From assembly GCF_900187385.1 (NCBI RefSeq), contig NZ_FYEY01000001.1, positions 1,178,001-1,242,000 of the forward strand: a stretch of 64,000 nucleotides of DNA. Direction: 5' to 3'. Below the pieces are notes generated by a model that was not told the DNA's origin, did no database searches, and was given only the letters and a program-made list of their open reading frames with translations. Below, in pieces: positions 1 to 8,629 of this stretch (positions within the stretch are counted from its first letter, which is position 1; each line of letters begins with the position of its first letter). The position numbers and the translations under genes were made by a program. The DNA is from Streptomyces sp. 2114.4 (GTDB lineage: Bacteria > Actinomycetota > Actinomycetes > Streptomycetales > Streptomycetaceae).

Positions 1-965
1 GCTTCGATCTCGCCGCGGCCGTGGCGCCGTACCGGCTGGGGGCCGCTCAGATCCGGCGGGCGGCCCGTGCGGCCACCGCCCTCGCCGCCTTCGACGGGAC
101 GCCGCTGACCACCGCCCACATCCAGCACAGCGCACGTCAGCAGTCCGCGCCGCTGCTGGACCGGCACGCCCGGCGGGTACGGCCCGCCGTCGGCTTCGAC
201 GGGCTGGTCCTGCCGCCCGAGCCGCTGGCTCTGCTGCACGAACTGGTGCAGCGGGCGCGGCATCGGGAGAAGGTCCTGGGCCAGTGGCGGCTGCGCACCG
301 GCGGGGGGCGCGGCAGGGGCGTGGTGGCGCTGTTCGCCGGAGAATCCGGTACCGGAAAGACGCTCTCCGCCGAGGTCGTGGCCGGTGAACTGGGCCTGGA
401 CCTCTATGTGGTGGAACTGTCGGCGGTGGTGGACAAATACATCGGGGAGACCGAGAAGAACCTGGAGCAGATCTTCTCCGAGGCCGACCGTACGGACGCC
501 GTGCTGCTCTTCGACGAGGCGGATGCCGTGTTCGGCAGACGTTCGGAGGTCAAGAGCTCGCACGACCGGTACGCGAACCTGGAGAGCGCCTATCTGCTGC
601 AGCGGCTGGAAGCGTTCGACGGGATCGCCGTCCTCACCACCAACCTGCGGGCCAATATCGACGATGCGTTCACCCGGCGGCTGGATCTGGTGGTCGACTT
701 CCCGTTCCCGGACGCCGAACAGCGGACCGCGCTGTGGCGTTCCTGCCTGGCGGCCTCCCCCTGTGCGGACGACCTCGCACTTGACGTCTGTGCCAAGGAG
801 TTCGAGTTGTCCGGCGGGGCGATCCGGTCTGCCGCGGTGACCGCCGGATACCTCGCGGCGGGCCGCGGCGAGGCGGTGTCGGCCGAGGACGTACGGGCCG
901 GGGCCAGGCGCGAGTACCGCAAGATGGGGCGGCTGGTGCCGGACGCGTCACCCCTGTGGGACTGA
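1..965 (+). CDS. AAA+ ATPase of the contractile injection system (5' partial)
   Basis: This is the C-terminal part of an AAA+ ATPase. The reading frame is open from the first bases of the window (FDLAAAVAPYRL), so the true start lies upstream and the GTG at 21 is internal. The first ~55 residues look like the end of an upstream helical lid. They are followed by one AAA+ module. Walker A GESGTGKT lies at about 107-114 counted from 21, Walker B VLLFDEAD at 161-168, a sensor-1 TTN near 206 and an arginine-rich stretch (FTRR) after it. A homologous ATPase is a standard component of Streptomyces and other extracellular-type CIS loci, where its exact assembly or disassembly role is unclear. It converges on the membrane protein at 1017-2369, with a strong hairpin in between. 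Confidence 0.88.
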   Translation, partial: FDLAAAVAPYRLGAAQIRRAARAATALAAFDGTPLTTAHIQHSARQQSAPLLDRHARRVRPAVGFDGLVLPPEPLALLHELVQRARHREKVLGQWRLRTGGGRGRGVVALFAGESGTGKTLSAEVVAGELGLDLYVVELSAVVDKYIGETEKNLEQIFSEADRTDAVLLFDEADAVFGRRSEVKSSHDRYANLESAYLLQRLEAFDGIAVLTTNLRANIDDAFTRRLDLVVDFPFPDAEQRTALWRSCLAASPCADDLALDVCAKEFELSGGAIRSAAVTAGYLAAGRGEAVSAEDVRAGARREYRKMGRLVPDASPLWD

Positions 966-977
966 ACCTCCGGGTGC

Positions 978-1012
978 GGCCGGGGCCGGGCGGGTGCCGC
1001 CCGGCCCCGGCC
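978..1012. terminator. Bidirectional terminator hairpin
   Basis: A perfect 16-bp inverted repeat (arms 978-993 and 997-1012, 3-base loop) sits between the convergent ATPase gene and the membrane protein gene. There is no clear T-run. GC-rich hairpins without T-runs are common terminators in Streptomyces. Confidence 0.75.
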
Positions 1013-1016
1013 GGTT

Positions 1017-2369
1017 TCACGGCCCTTCGGCGATCTTCCAGTCCTGCCGGTCCCAGGGCCCGTCGGCGCACCCCGTCGACAGCGCGCCCTTGTCGTTCTG
1101 CACGTCGGTCAGGCACTCCTGGTTGCGCAAGTTGATGATGCGGGTGCGGCCGTCGGCCGCGTCCGCCAGCCGCCACTTCTGGTGGGGCGGCAGCCTGCCC
1201 GTCTTCAGCTGCTCCGGGTCGGCCGCCCAGAGCTCGACCTCGTTGGTGTCCGGCTTCAGCTGGGCGACGCTGCCCGGGGCGCTGGCCGACTCCAGGGCGA
1301 CCGTGTTGTCCTCGGCGTAGTGGTGGATGATCCACCACTGGTTGCGGCCGAACTGGTCACCCGTCCACTCGGGGTTCTGACCGATCTGTGTGCCGTCCAC
1401 CTGGCTGCCCCCGTTGGCCTGGAGGTACCAGCCGCCGTTGATGTTGGACCGGATGGTCTGCGCCTTCGGGCCCTCCTCCTCGGGCTTCTTCTCCTCGGGC
1501 GGGGGCGGCGGCGGAGGCGCGGGCGGGGGCTTTTCCGATGGCTTGTCGGACGGCGACGCGGCGGGATCGGGCTTCTTGCCCTCCTGCGGGAGCTTGCTCC
1601 CGGCCGGGGCCGGCTTCTCCTTCGCGCTCGTCAGCACCGTGGGCGCGGCCTTGAACCAGAGCGCCACGAAGGCCAGTGCCGCCACGAGCAGCAGCGAGCA
1701 GACCGCCATCACCCAGCGCGGCAGCACGGACGGCTGGATGTAGGTGCCGCGCAGCTCGGTCGGTTCCGGCGCTCCGGCACGCTGCACGGAGAGGGTGAAG
1801 GGGTGCTTACTGGTGCCGCCTACCCAACTGACCGTCCCGGGGCGGATGCTGAGGTTCGCAAAGGCGGCGCGGCCCGGAGCTGCCTGGACCGAGGTCGGTT
1901 CGGGCTCGACGGTGAGGGCGTCGCCGTTCTCGCGACCGGAGAGGGAGACCGTCAGCGGCTGGTTGCCGAGGTTGTCGACGGCAACCGCCGCTTTGGCCCG
2001 CCAGCGGCCGCGTACGGCCAACGGCACCAGTTCGCAGCGGAGTTCGGCGAACGGCCCGACCGTGATCTGTCCTTCGACGACATCGCGGATCTCGGGGTGT
2101 TCGGCCGGTTCGACGCGTATCCCGAAGGGCGTCGGACCGGCCGCGGAGTCGGACGTCCGCGGCGGTGAGAATTCGACCTGCGCCGTGCCCTCGGCCCCGG
2201 GGTACAGCCGCAGCACGTCGGGCTCCACCCGTGTCCAGCCCGCTGCGGCACCGGCCGGCCGCAGCCGGTACTCCTCGACGGTGTCGCCCGTGTTGCGTAC
2301 CCGCAGCCTTACGCTCGCGACGGAACCGGGGTCGACGGTGATCGCGGCCGGTTCCAGGGAAGTCCACAT
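1017..2369 (-). CDS. Membrane protein with Ig-like N-terminus and ricin-like C-terminus (CIS-associated)
   Basis: A 450-residue protein. The ATG at 2369 (MWTSLEPAAITVDPG) is chosen because the residues upstream are repetitive and do not look coding. The N-terminal ~210 residues form two beta-rich, Ig-like (NEW3/COG1470-type) domains. One transmembrane helix follows at about 218-238 (WVMAVCSLLLVAALAFVALWF core). Next comes a Pro/Lys/Glu linker (~245-305, including a proline run) and then a C-terminal beta-trefoil-like region. That region has ricin-type features: GGWYLQANGG, QKWRLADAADG, NQECLTDV and DRQDWKI. A gene of this kind, often annotated as hydrolytic protein, neighbours the AAA gene in Streptomyces CIS loci. 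The topology suggests a cytoplasmic or external Ig part joined through the membrane to a glycan-binding head. No catalytic motif is visible. Confidence 0.75.
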   Translation of the reverse strand: MWTSLEPAAITVDPGSVASVRLRVRNTGDTVEEYRLRPAGAAAGWTRVEPDVLRLYPGAEGTAQVEFSPPRTSDSAAGPTPFGIRVEPAEHPEIRDVVEGQITVGPFAELRCELVPLAVRGRWRAKAAVAVDNLGNQPLTVSLSGRENGDALTVEPEPTSVQAAPGRAAFANLSIRPGTVSWVGGTSKHPFTLSVQRAGAPEPTELRGTYIQPSVLPRWVMAVCSLLLVAALAFVALWFKAAPTVLTSAKEKPAPAGSKLPQEGKKPDPAASPSDKPSEKPPPAPPPPPPPEEKKPEEEGPKAQTIRSNINGGWYLQANGGSQVDGTQIGQNPEWTGDQFGRNQWWIIHHYAEDNTVALESASAPGSVAQLKPDTNEVELWAADPEQLKTGRLPPHQKWRLADAADGRTRIINLRNQECLTDVQNDKGALSTGCADGPWDRQDWKIAEGP

Positions 2370-2520
2370 GCTCACCAGGGCAGTCAACCGGCGAAGCCGG
2401 TCTCGGTCAGCGTCCGTAAGGGCAGAGCCGGGGGCAGAGCCGGATGCCCTTACGGCTCCGCAGGTGCGCCCCGGCACGCCGGGGCGCACCGCACTGCACC
2501 GCACCGGACCGCACTGCACC

Positions 2521-2569
2521 GCACTGAGCCTTCGCCAACCTGAAGACGCTGGTCAGGGGGCTGGTGTGA
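2521..2569 (+). repeat. Left arm of 49-bp imperfect inverted repeat bracketing an accessory module
   Basis: The 49 bases here match the reverse complement of 5075-5123 at about 43 positions. The last 17 bases (GGTCAGGGGGCTGGTGT) are identical. The two arms enclose a transposase remnant, a coiled-coil protein and the tectonin-type protein. Both arms are flanked on the outside or inside by degenerate CACCGCACCGGACCGCA-like repeats. Confidence 0.7.
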
Positions 2570-2627
2570 CCGGCTCTCGGGGTGCTCACGCTGGTCGCGG
2601 GCGCCAGTCTGAGGAGTAGATCGTCCG

Positions 2628-3346
2628 TCAGCGGTTGACCTCGAGGTTCGTCAGAACAAGCAGGGCACGCAACCGGGGGTGAGCTTGTGGGTGCGGCTGG
2701 CGTGGAAGCCGGCGATGATCACGGGATCGCGTACGTCGTTGTCCAGGCCGCGGAAGCCGAGATCTGCCAGCGCCCGAAGGCCGGCGGCGCGTAGGTGGGC
2801 CAGGATGCGGTCGTGGCGGGCGGCGGTGTTGTCATGGGTGCGACCTTGCCGGGCGGCGGATATCCAGATCAGGCGCCCCCTCTCGTCGGTCAGGGCGAGG
2901 AAGTGCAGGCCGTGACGGTGGTGCTTTCCGTAGTAGTTCCGCCGGTCGGCCTTTCCGGTGCGACGCTGGGTGGCGATGAGAGTGCCGTCGATCAGGACCA
3001 CCTCCAGGCCCTGCTTGGTGACCTTCTTCAGGGCTCGGTCCAGGCGCGGGGCTTGGGCGGCGAGCAGGGTGATCAGCTCGTCGCGCCAGCGGCGGACGGT
3101 GGACTCGGACACGTTGTTTCCGCCGGCCATGTCGGCCAGGCGCTGGTCGTGTCGCAGCACGGCCAGGACGATCACCGCGATCTTTCCCGGCGGCAGGATC
3201 CGCCACCGGGACCGGATCGCTTCCAGGTGGCGCCGCAGCAGATCGGCGAGGTGGTTGACGGTGCGCGTGGACAGCGTCAGTCGGCACTGGTAGACAAGCG
3301 GGCAGGGTCCTCGGCGTGCTCTTTGGTATTCGTCACACGATTCCAA
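2628..3346 (-). pseudogene. IS5-family-type transposase, internally deleted
   Basis: This is a transposase of the IS5/IS1647-like group common in Streptomyces. The N-terminal helix-turn-helix region (VSESTVRRWRDEL) and the first DDE aspartate context (VVLIDGTLI) are intact. The second aspartate region (GRTHDNTAA, ADLGFRGLDND) is intact too. After HKLTPG the frame runs into CVPCLF and a stop at 2651. One base out of frame, the normal family C-terminus RALLVLTNLEVNR is still readable down to a stop at 2628. An internal out-of-frame deletion has therefore removed the segment between these blocks, including the usual catalytic glutamate region. The product should be inactive. Its 3' end lies only ~60 bp inside the left inverted-repeat arm. 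Confidence 0.85.
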
Positions 3347-3408
3347 CAGCCCTCGGGGGCACCGTGGTTACGCCCTCACCGCACTGCCCCAGGCGGTGGT
3401 GGAGCAGT

Positions 3409-3861
3409 TCACAGGCGGGTGGTGAACCGGCCGTCGGGCAGTTTGCGCAGCCAGCCGCGGTCGACCAGCCTGACCAGCTTCGCGCGCAGCGGTTCCAGCT
3501 TGGCCCGCACGCTGATGTCCACGCCCAGCATCTCGCCGACCTGCCGGGCCGTGACCGGTCCGGCGGCCTGCCGCACCGCGGCGAGGATGCGCTGGTAGTC
3601 CGGCGGGAGCATGGTCTCCTCCACGTCCGGTGCGCGGTGCGGGATCAGCATCACCGTCCGTCCACCCACCTGTCCGGGCGCTGGCGCGGCCGAGGCGCGC
3701 TCGTCGGCGAGCTGCTCTCTCACCCGCTCAAGGACCCGTTCAGCGACGGCGAGTTCGTCCCGCTCCGCCCGTACTTCCGCCAACTGCTTGGCCAGCTGTT
3801 CCTTGAGTTCGTCCAGTTCTGCGCACCGCGCGCTGATCCGTTCCAGCAGCTCGGGATCCAT
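3409..3861 (-). CDS. Coiled-coil winged-helix protein of unknown function
   Basis: A 150-residue protein starting at ATG 3861 (MDPELLERI). The frame stays open upstream, but that part does not resemble the family. The first ~65 residues form a charged coiled coil rich in E, R and L. The C-terminal ~75 residues look like a winged helix (PVTARQVGEMLGVD, a basic recognition-like helix, then a GWLRKLPDGRF wing). Similar small proteins occur in many Streptomyces genomes, often near insertion sequences. I do not know their function. A DNA-binding or element-associated accessory role is an inference. Confidence 0.65.
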   Translation of the reverse strand: MDPELLERISARCAELDELKEQLAKQLAEVRAERDELAVAERVLERVREQLADERASAAPAPGQVGGRTVMLIPHRAPDVEETMLPPDYQRILAAVRQAAGPVTARQVGEMLGVDISVRAKLEPLRAKLVRLVDRGWLRKLPDGRFTTRL

Positions 3862-4212
3862 GCACAGGATCGTAGAAGGCCACCCGACCACACGGGACAA
3901 GGAACAGGTGAGCCGACCAGGCCCTTCCGCCTCCTCCGGCACGTCCACCACCCCGGGTCGGCCTCCCGACGCTCTCGCTCGCTCGTCGGTGTCAATCCGG
4001 TGATTGCGAATAACCCGCAAGTGGGACCTCTGATCAGGTCACCCCTGGATCAACCGCCGGCCGCACCGTCCCAGCTCGAAGTACGCGACCCATCCGATAA
4101 ACGAGGCTTTACGGACAATAGAAGGATCATGCCGTAAGCACGCTTGCATGCTGAATCGTTCCCTCGCGGGAGCGTCTGCATGCAACATCGCCGACGACAA
4201 GGAGCCCGTGGA
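3862..4212. other. Intergenic region between divergent genes
   Basis: This stretch separates the coiled-coil gene (minus strand) from the tectonin-type gene (plus strand). It is lower in GC near 3990-4140 than its surroundings. It should hold promoters for both genes. No convincing additional gene or hairpin is seen. The tectonin gene has an AAGGAG ribosome-binding site at 4199-4204. Confidence 0.4.
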
Positions 4213-4911
4213 ATGGCCGACTGGAAGCAGATCAGCGGTGCGCTCGTTCGGATCTCGGCCGGGTCGAGGACCAACGTGTGGGGCGTCAACGCGGCCGGGA
4301 ACATCTACCGCTACACCAACAACGACGCCAGCCCCTGGGTGCAGATCCCGGGGGCACTGACGGACATCGGAGCCGCCGCGGACGGCACCGTCTGGGGCGT
4401 CAACTCCGCCGGCAACATCTACCGCTACACCGGCGACCAGGAAAGCGGCCACTGGAAGCAGATCAGCGGCGGACTCGTTCGGATCTCGGCCGGGTCGAGG
4501 ACCAACGTGTGGGGCGTCAACGCGGCCGGGAACATCTACCGCTACACCAACAACGACGCCAATCCCTGGGTGCAGATCCCGGGGGCACTGACGGACATCG
4601 GAGCCGCCGCGGACGGCACCGTCTGGGGCGTCAACTCCGCCGGCAACATCTACCGCTACACCGGCGACCAGGAAAGCGGCCACTGGAAGCAGATCAGCGG
4701 CGGACTCAAGGCGATCTCAGCAGGCTCCCGCACCTCGGTCTGGGGAGCGAACGCCGGCGGGAACATCTACCGCTACACCAACAACGACGCCAGCCCCTGG
4801 GTGCAGATCCCCGGCGCGCTCACCGACGTCGGAGCAGGAGTGGACGGCACCGTCTGGGGCGTGAACTCGGCCGGCAACATCTACCGCTACACCGGTGATC
4901 TGCCGGGCTGA
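4213..4911 (+). CDS. Tectonin-type beta-propeller (lectin-like) protein
   Basis: A 232-residue protein starting at ATG 4213, with AAGGAG 8 bases upstream. It is built almost wholly from three 77-residue units, each holding two blades, giving six blades in all. Blade signatures alternate between WKQISGGL...VWGVNAAGNIYRY and WVQIPGAL...VWGVNSAGNIYRY. This is the pattern of tectonin (TECPR) beta-propellers, a family that includes sugar-binding lectins such as tachylectin-1 and fish egg lectins. There is no signal peptide or transmembrane segment. It lies inside the inverted-repeat-bounded module within the CIS locus. It may therefore be a cargo or a recognition factor, but nothing in its N-terminus proves that. 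A strong hairpin follows. Confidence 0.85.
   Translation: MADWKQISGALVRISAGSRTNVWGVNAAGNIYRYTNNDASPWVQIPGALTDIGAAADGTVWGVNSAGNIYRYTGDQESGHWKQISGGLVRISAGSRTNVWGVNAAGNIYRYTNNDANPWVQIPGALTDIGAAADGTVWGVNSAGNIYRYTGDQESGHWKQISGGLKAISAGSRTSVWGANAGGNIYRYTNNDASPWVQIPGALTDVGAGVDGTVWGVNSAGNIYRYTGDLPG
4219..4911 (+). repeat. Three tandem 231-bp coding repeats
   Basis: The units begin at 4219, 4450 and 4681, a spacing of exactly 231 bp (77 codons). Units 1 and 2 differ at only a handful of bases, whereas unit 3 carries many synonymous differences in its first half. This indicates a recent duplication of one two-blade unit, or gene conversion between units 1 and 2. Confidence 0.9.
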
Positions 4912-4946
4912 CCCCCGACCACTCGGCATCCCGCCGCCGGAAGTCA

Positions 4947-4978
4947 GGCCGGTCACGTCCCCCAGGGCGTGACCGGCC
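4947..4978. terminator. Terminator hairpin after the tectonin gene
   Basis: A perfect 11-bp inverted repeat (GGCCGGTCACG, 4947-4957, pairing with 4968-4978) with a 10-base loop lies 35 bases after the stop codon. Confidence 0.7.
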
Positions 4979-5074
4979 CCGGCACAAACAGCAACCGGCG
5001 AGCCGACCTCCCTGTCAGACGATCTACGCCGGAGACTGCAGCCCACAGCCAGCCTGAGTGCTGGCAGAGGCCCA

Positions 5075-5123
5075 TCACACCAGCCCCCTGACCTGCTGCT
5101 TCAAGTTGGCGGAGGCTCACTGC
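5075..5123 (-). repeat. Right arm of 49-bp imperfect inverted repeat
   Basis: This is the reverse complement of 2521-2569 with about six mismatches. See the left arm. It closes the 2.6-kb accessory module. Confidence 0.7.
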
Positions 5124-5197
5124 ACCGCACCGGACCGCACCGGATCAGACCGGACCGGATCCCGGGAAGAGAAGGACGCGGTGCCGCTCCGTGCTGC

Positions 5198-8100
5198 TCA
5201 AGGCGGGACGCCCGCCGCGGCGGCCACAGCGGGACCACCGCCTGTCACGAATGTCCGGCCCGCGGCAGCACACCGCCGGCCGGGTGCCGGACTTGCGCGC
5301 GCATGCCCTCGCCCGCCGGCTTCCGTACCTCGGAGAGCTTCGCCGACAGCACCTTTGACGACAGCAGCTTTGGTGACAGCCACTTCGGCGTCGGGGTCGG
5401 GGCCCGCCTCCGCATCCGCTTCCCCTGAGCGGTCCAGAGCCACGTACGTGTGCGTCAGACGGTCGAGGACACCGTTCACCTCGGCCCCGCGGCCCAGGGC
5501 GGCGAAGACGTCCCGGGCCGCCTCCAGCAGGGGCAGCGCCGCCCGCTGGCGGCCCATCTCCACGAGTACGACGGCCAGTTCGTGTGCGGCCTCGGCACTG
5601 GTCAGCGGATCGCCGGACGAGGTGGCCGGCCGCAGGCCCCGCCCTGCTGCGCACTCCGTCCGGCCAGGAGAGTCAGCGCCGTGGCGCGGGGCGCCCAGAA
5701 GGCGCAGGGCGCGCGTCGTGGCCGCGTCGCCGCCGTACCGCCGGGCGCTGTCCACGGCCCGGCGAACGAGCGGTTCGAGGTCGCGGTGACGCGCGGTGCC
5801 GCTGAGCGCATGCGACCAGGCGGTGAGGAGGTCCACGGCGGCACCGAGCAGCCGGGGCGCCGCGTCCAAGGCCCGCTCCACGGCCGCGTACAGCCGGGTG
5901 TGCGCGATGCCGAGCCATTCGTGCGCGGCGTCGGCGTCGGCGAGGGCACGGCCCGGGGAGTCCGGGCGGCGCAGCAGATCGGGCAGGGCACGCTGCGGCC
6001 TGATCAGCCGCCCCGCCATCAGGACGGTGGCCAGCACATAGTCGAAGAACCGGTGCTGCGCCGCTTCCCGCTCCCCCGGGCTGTCATGCGCCTCGCCCAG
6101 CCGCCGCGCGAAGAGTCCGACCAGTTCGTGATAGCGGTAGCGGTCGTCACCGTGCAGTTCCACGAGCCCGGCGTCGACCAGCATCTCGACCGCCGCCTCC
6201 GCCTCGTCGTCGGTGGTGTCCATCAGCGCGGCCGCGGCACCCCGGCAGAAGGTCGGCATACCACACAGGGCGAAGGCGCGGAAGGCGTGGGCGAGATCGG
6301 GGCCGAGCGCCGCGTAGCCGTCGCGGAAGGTCGCCTCCACGCCCAGGTCACCCACCCGCAGCTCGTCCAGTCGCCGCCGCTCATCGCTCAGCCGGGCCAC
6401 GAGGTCGGCCATGGACCGGCCCGGCCGGGACACCAGGCGGGCGGCGACGATACGCACGGCGAGCGGCAACCCGCCGCAGGTGGCGACCAGTTCGCGTGCC
6501 ACCTCCGGCTCCGCGGCCACCCGCTTCGCCCCCACGATCGCGCCGAACAGCCCCAGCGCCTCCGCGTCGTCCATCACCTCGACGTCGACACAGCGGGCAC
6601 CCGGCAGCGCGAGCGTCCGCACACGGCTGGTGATCAGCACCGCGCACCCCGGCGCCCCGGGCAGCAGCGGCCGCACCTGCGCACTGTCGCGGGCGTTGTC
6701 GAGGACGACGAGGACCCCGCGGCCGGCGAGCAGCGAGCGGTACAGGGCGGCCTTCTGCTCCAGCCCGTCCGGAACGGCGCTCTTGGGGACGCCGAGGGCA
6801 CGCAGGAAGTGCGTCAGGACAGCGCTGCTGTCCGCCGGAGCCAGGTCGGTGCCCCGCAGATCCGCATACAGCTGCCCATCGGGGAAGCGGTCCCGTACGG
6901 CATGGGCGACATGCACGGCCAGCGCCGTCTTGCCGACCCCACCGAGCCCGCTGAGCGTGGCCACCACCGGTGCCCGTCCGCCGGCCGCCCCGCGCAGCGC
7001 CGAGGCCAGGTGCGCGACGGCCTCCGCTCGCCCCGCGAAATCGGCGATGTCGGGCGGGAGCTGAGCCGGTACGGGCGGTGGGGTGCCGAGAGGTAAGGCA
7101 TCCCGGGGAGGGCGGGGCGGGCCGGTCCGGCGGTCATGGCTGTCACAGCAGTCGTGGGGGTCAGGGCAGTCCTGGATGCCAGTGCGGTCACGGTGGCCAC
7201 GGCTGCCCTTGCGGTCACGGTGGTCATCGCTGCGGTCACGGGCAGGGCGGGGCCGTTCGACGACAGGGACGGAACCAGGGCCCGAACCAGGGCCCGAACG
7301 AGGGCTGGGCTTGCCACCGAGCCCGGACCTGGACCCGGATCCGGCCCCGGACCCGAATCCGGAGCCGGCCCCGGCAGCTTCCCCGGCCGCCGGCCCGGGT
7401 CCGGCACCCGCCCCGACCCCTTTGCCGCCCGTCCCTTTGCGCAACGCTTCATACAGCGCGCGGAGTTCGTTGCCCGGCTCGGTGCCGAGTTCGACGACGA
7501 GGGTGCGGCGGGTGGCCGCGTACACCGCGAGGGCTTCGGCCCGGCGACCCTCGCTGTGCAGAGCTCGCATCAGCAGGGCCTGGGCGCGTTCACGCAGCGG
7601 ATGCTCGGCGGCGAAGGCGCGCAGTCCGGCGATCGAGTCGGCCATCGAATCGGCATACCGGCCCAACTCCACGACGCAGTCGAAGAGTTCTTCCTGGGCG
7701 GTGACGCACAGTTCGGTGAACCGGTCACGCTGCCGCTGGGCGTACGGGCCGGGCAGTCCGGCCAGCGCCATGCCTTCCGGGAGCGCCAGCGCGTCCCTCA
7801 GCTGCGCACACGCGCCGGCGGTGTCGCCCACTCCCCGGAGCCTGCGCGCGGTGACCAGCCGCTCCTCGAACGCGGCCGCATCCAGCGCCTCGCCGGCCAC
7901 CCGTAGTGCGTAGCCGCCGCTCGACGACACGAGCAGGCGCGCGGGCTCACGGGGCTGACGGTCCGGCTCCAGCAGTCCGCGGAGCCGGGAGACGTAGGTC
8001 CGCAGGGTTCCCACCGCCCGCGGTGGCGGCCGCTCGCCCCACAGCGCATCCACCAATTGCGGGAGGGAGACGGGCCGGCCCCCGTGCAGAAGCAGCACCG

Positions 8101-8263
8101 CCAGCAGGGCACGCTGCTGCGCCGGGCCGAGATTCAGCGGACGGTCTCCCCGCCAGGCGCGCACCGGGCCGAGCACTTGAAACCGCAGCCGGTCCCCCCG
8201 GTCCGGGCTGCTCGCCTCCGCCCGGCCCTTCAACTCGTCCACATCGTCCGCGTCGCCGAGCAC
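5198..8263 (-). CDS. AfsR/SARP-family transcriptional regulator with NB-ARC domain
   Basis: A 1021-residue regulator. An OmpR-type winged-helix DNA-binding domain lies at ~25-120 (QQRALLAVLLLHGGRPVS, LVDALWGERPP, LRTYVSRLRGLL). A bacterial transcriptional activator (BTAD) helical domain follows at ~125-275. Then comes a ~110-residue low-complexity linker rich in Gly, Ser, Pro, Asp and Arg (277-385). An NB-ARC/STAND ATPase lies at ~400-700, with Walker A GLGGVGKT at 439-446 and a following VLVVLDNARD. The C-terminal helical part is shorter than in AfsR and ends in low-complexity sequence, so the tail could be partly eroded. A large regulator of this type is found at the edge of Streptomyces CIS clusters. 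It is divergent from the candidate effector gene and probably controls the locus, which is inference. Confidence 0.85.
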   Translation of the reverse strand: MLGDADDVDELKGRAEASSPDRGDRLRFQVLGPVRAWRGDRPLNLGPAQQRALLAVLLLHGGRPVSLPQLVDALWGERPPPRAVGTLRTYVSRLRGLLEPDRQPREPARLLVSSSGGYALRVAGEALDAAAFEERLVTARRLRGVGDTAGACAQLRDALALPEGMALAGLPGPYAQRQRDRFTELCVTAQEELFDCVVELGRYADSMADSIAGLRAFAAEHPLRERAQALLMRALHSEGRRAEALAVYAATRRTLVVELGTEPGNELRALYEALRKGTGGKGVGAGAGPGPAAGEAAGAGSGFGSGAGSGSRSGLGGKPSPRSGPGSGPGSVPVVERPRPARDRSDDHRDRKGSRGHRDRTGIQDCPDPHDCCDSHDRRTGPPRPPRDALPLGTPPPVPAQLPPDIADFAGRAEAVAHLASALRGAAGGRAPVVATLSGLGGVGKTALAVHVAHAVRDRFPDGQLYADLRGTDLAPADSSAVLTHFLRALGVPKSAVPDGLEQKAALYRSLLAGRGVLVVLDNARDSAQVRPLLPGAPGCAVLITSRVRTLALPGARCVDVEVMDDAEALGLFGAIVGAKRVAAEPEVARELVATCGGLPLAVRIVAARLVSRPGRSMADLVARLSDERRRLDELRVGDLGVEATFRDGYAALGPDLAHAFRAFALCGMPTFCRGAAAALMDTTDDEAEAAVEMLVDAGLVELHGDDRYRYHELVGLFARRLGEAHDSPGEREAAQHRFFDYVLATVLMAGRLIRPQRALPDLLRRPDSPGRALADADAAHEWLGIAHTRLYAAVERALDAAPRLLGAAVDLLTAWSHALSGTARHRDLEPLVRRAVDSARRYGGDAATTRALRLLGAPRHGADSPGRTECAAGRGLRPATSSGDPLTSAEAAHELAVVLVEMGRQRAALPLLEAARDVFAALGRGAEVNGVLDRLTHTYVALDRSGEADAEAGPDPDAEVAVTKAAVVKGAVGEALRGTEAGGRGHARASPAPGRRCAAAGRTFVTGGGPAVAAAAGVPP

Positions 8264-8629
8264 TGCCAGCTCGCTCCCCTGCCCACGTCGACCTGCAACG
8301 CCACCCTTTGGACCAGCACTGATGTACCGGCCTTACCAAACTAGCCCAGGGCACCGACAGAACAGACCGGAAGATGTCCGATATTGGCCCAACGGTAAAT
8401 CCTCCCAATTTCTCCGGCCCGCAGGGCTTCTCACCGGCGCTCTCCTGTGCTTCGCCAGTACTCGCCGACCGTCACCGGTGTTCGGCAGGGCAACCGCTCT
8501 GCCCGTTCACCCTCCCTCCCGCCTCTGGATGCGAAAACCACTGCGGCCGAAAATCGCAGCAGGGCCGCCCCCGGACGGACCACGACCCCACGAACCGACG
8601 AGCCACCGGCCCGCCAGAACGGAGCCACC
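8264..8629. promoter_or_regulatory. Divergent intergenic region of the SARP regulator and the candidate effector
   Basis: These 366 bp lie between two divergent starts, with a less GC-rich core at about 8320-8410 (TACCAAACTAGCCC, AACGGTAAATCC). It is the likely site of both promoters and of regulator binding. No gene was recognised in it. Confidence 0.35.

Noticed and set aside
1182..2168. Long open frame on the plus strand opposite the ricin-like membrane protein gene
   Set aside because: It is the mirror of a high-GC coding region. It is Arg/Gly/Leu-rich with no family features, and the minus-strand gene explains the sequence.
2395..2530. Repeated CACCGCACCGGACCGCA-like bases upstream of the ricin-like gene, considered as a CRISPR array
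   Set aside because: The units are short, irregular and without spacers of constant length. They are simple tandem-type repeats.
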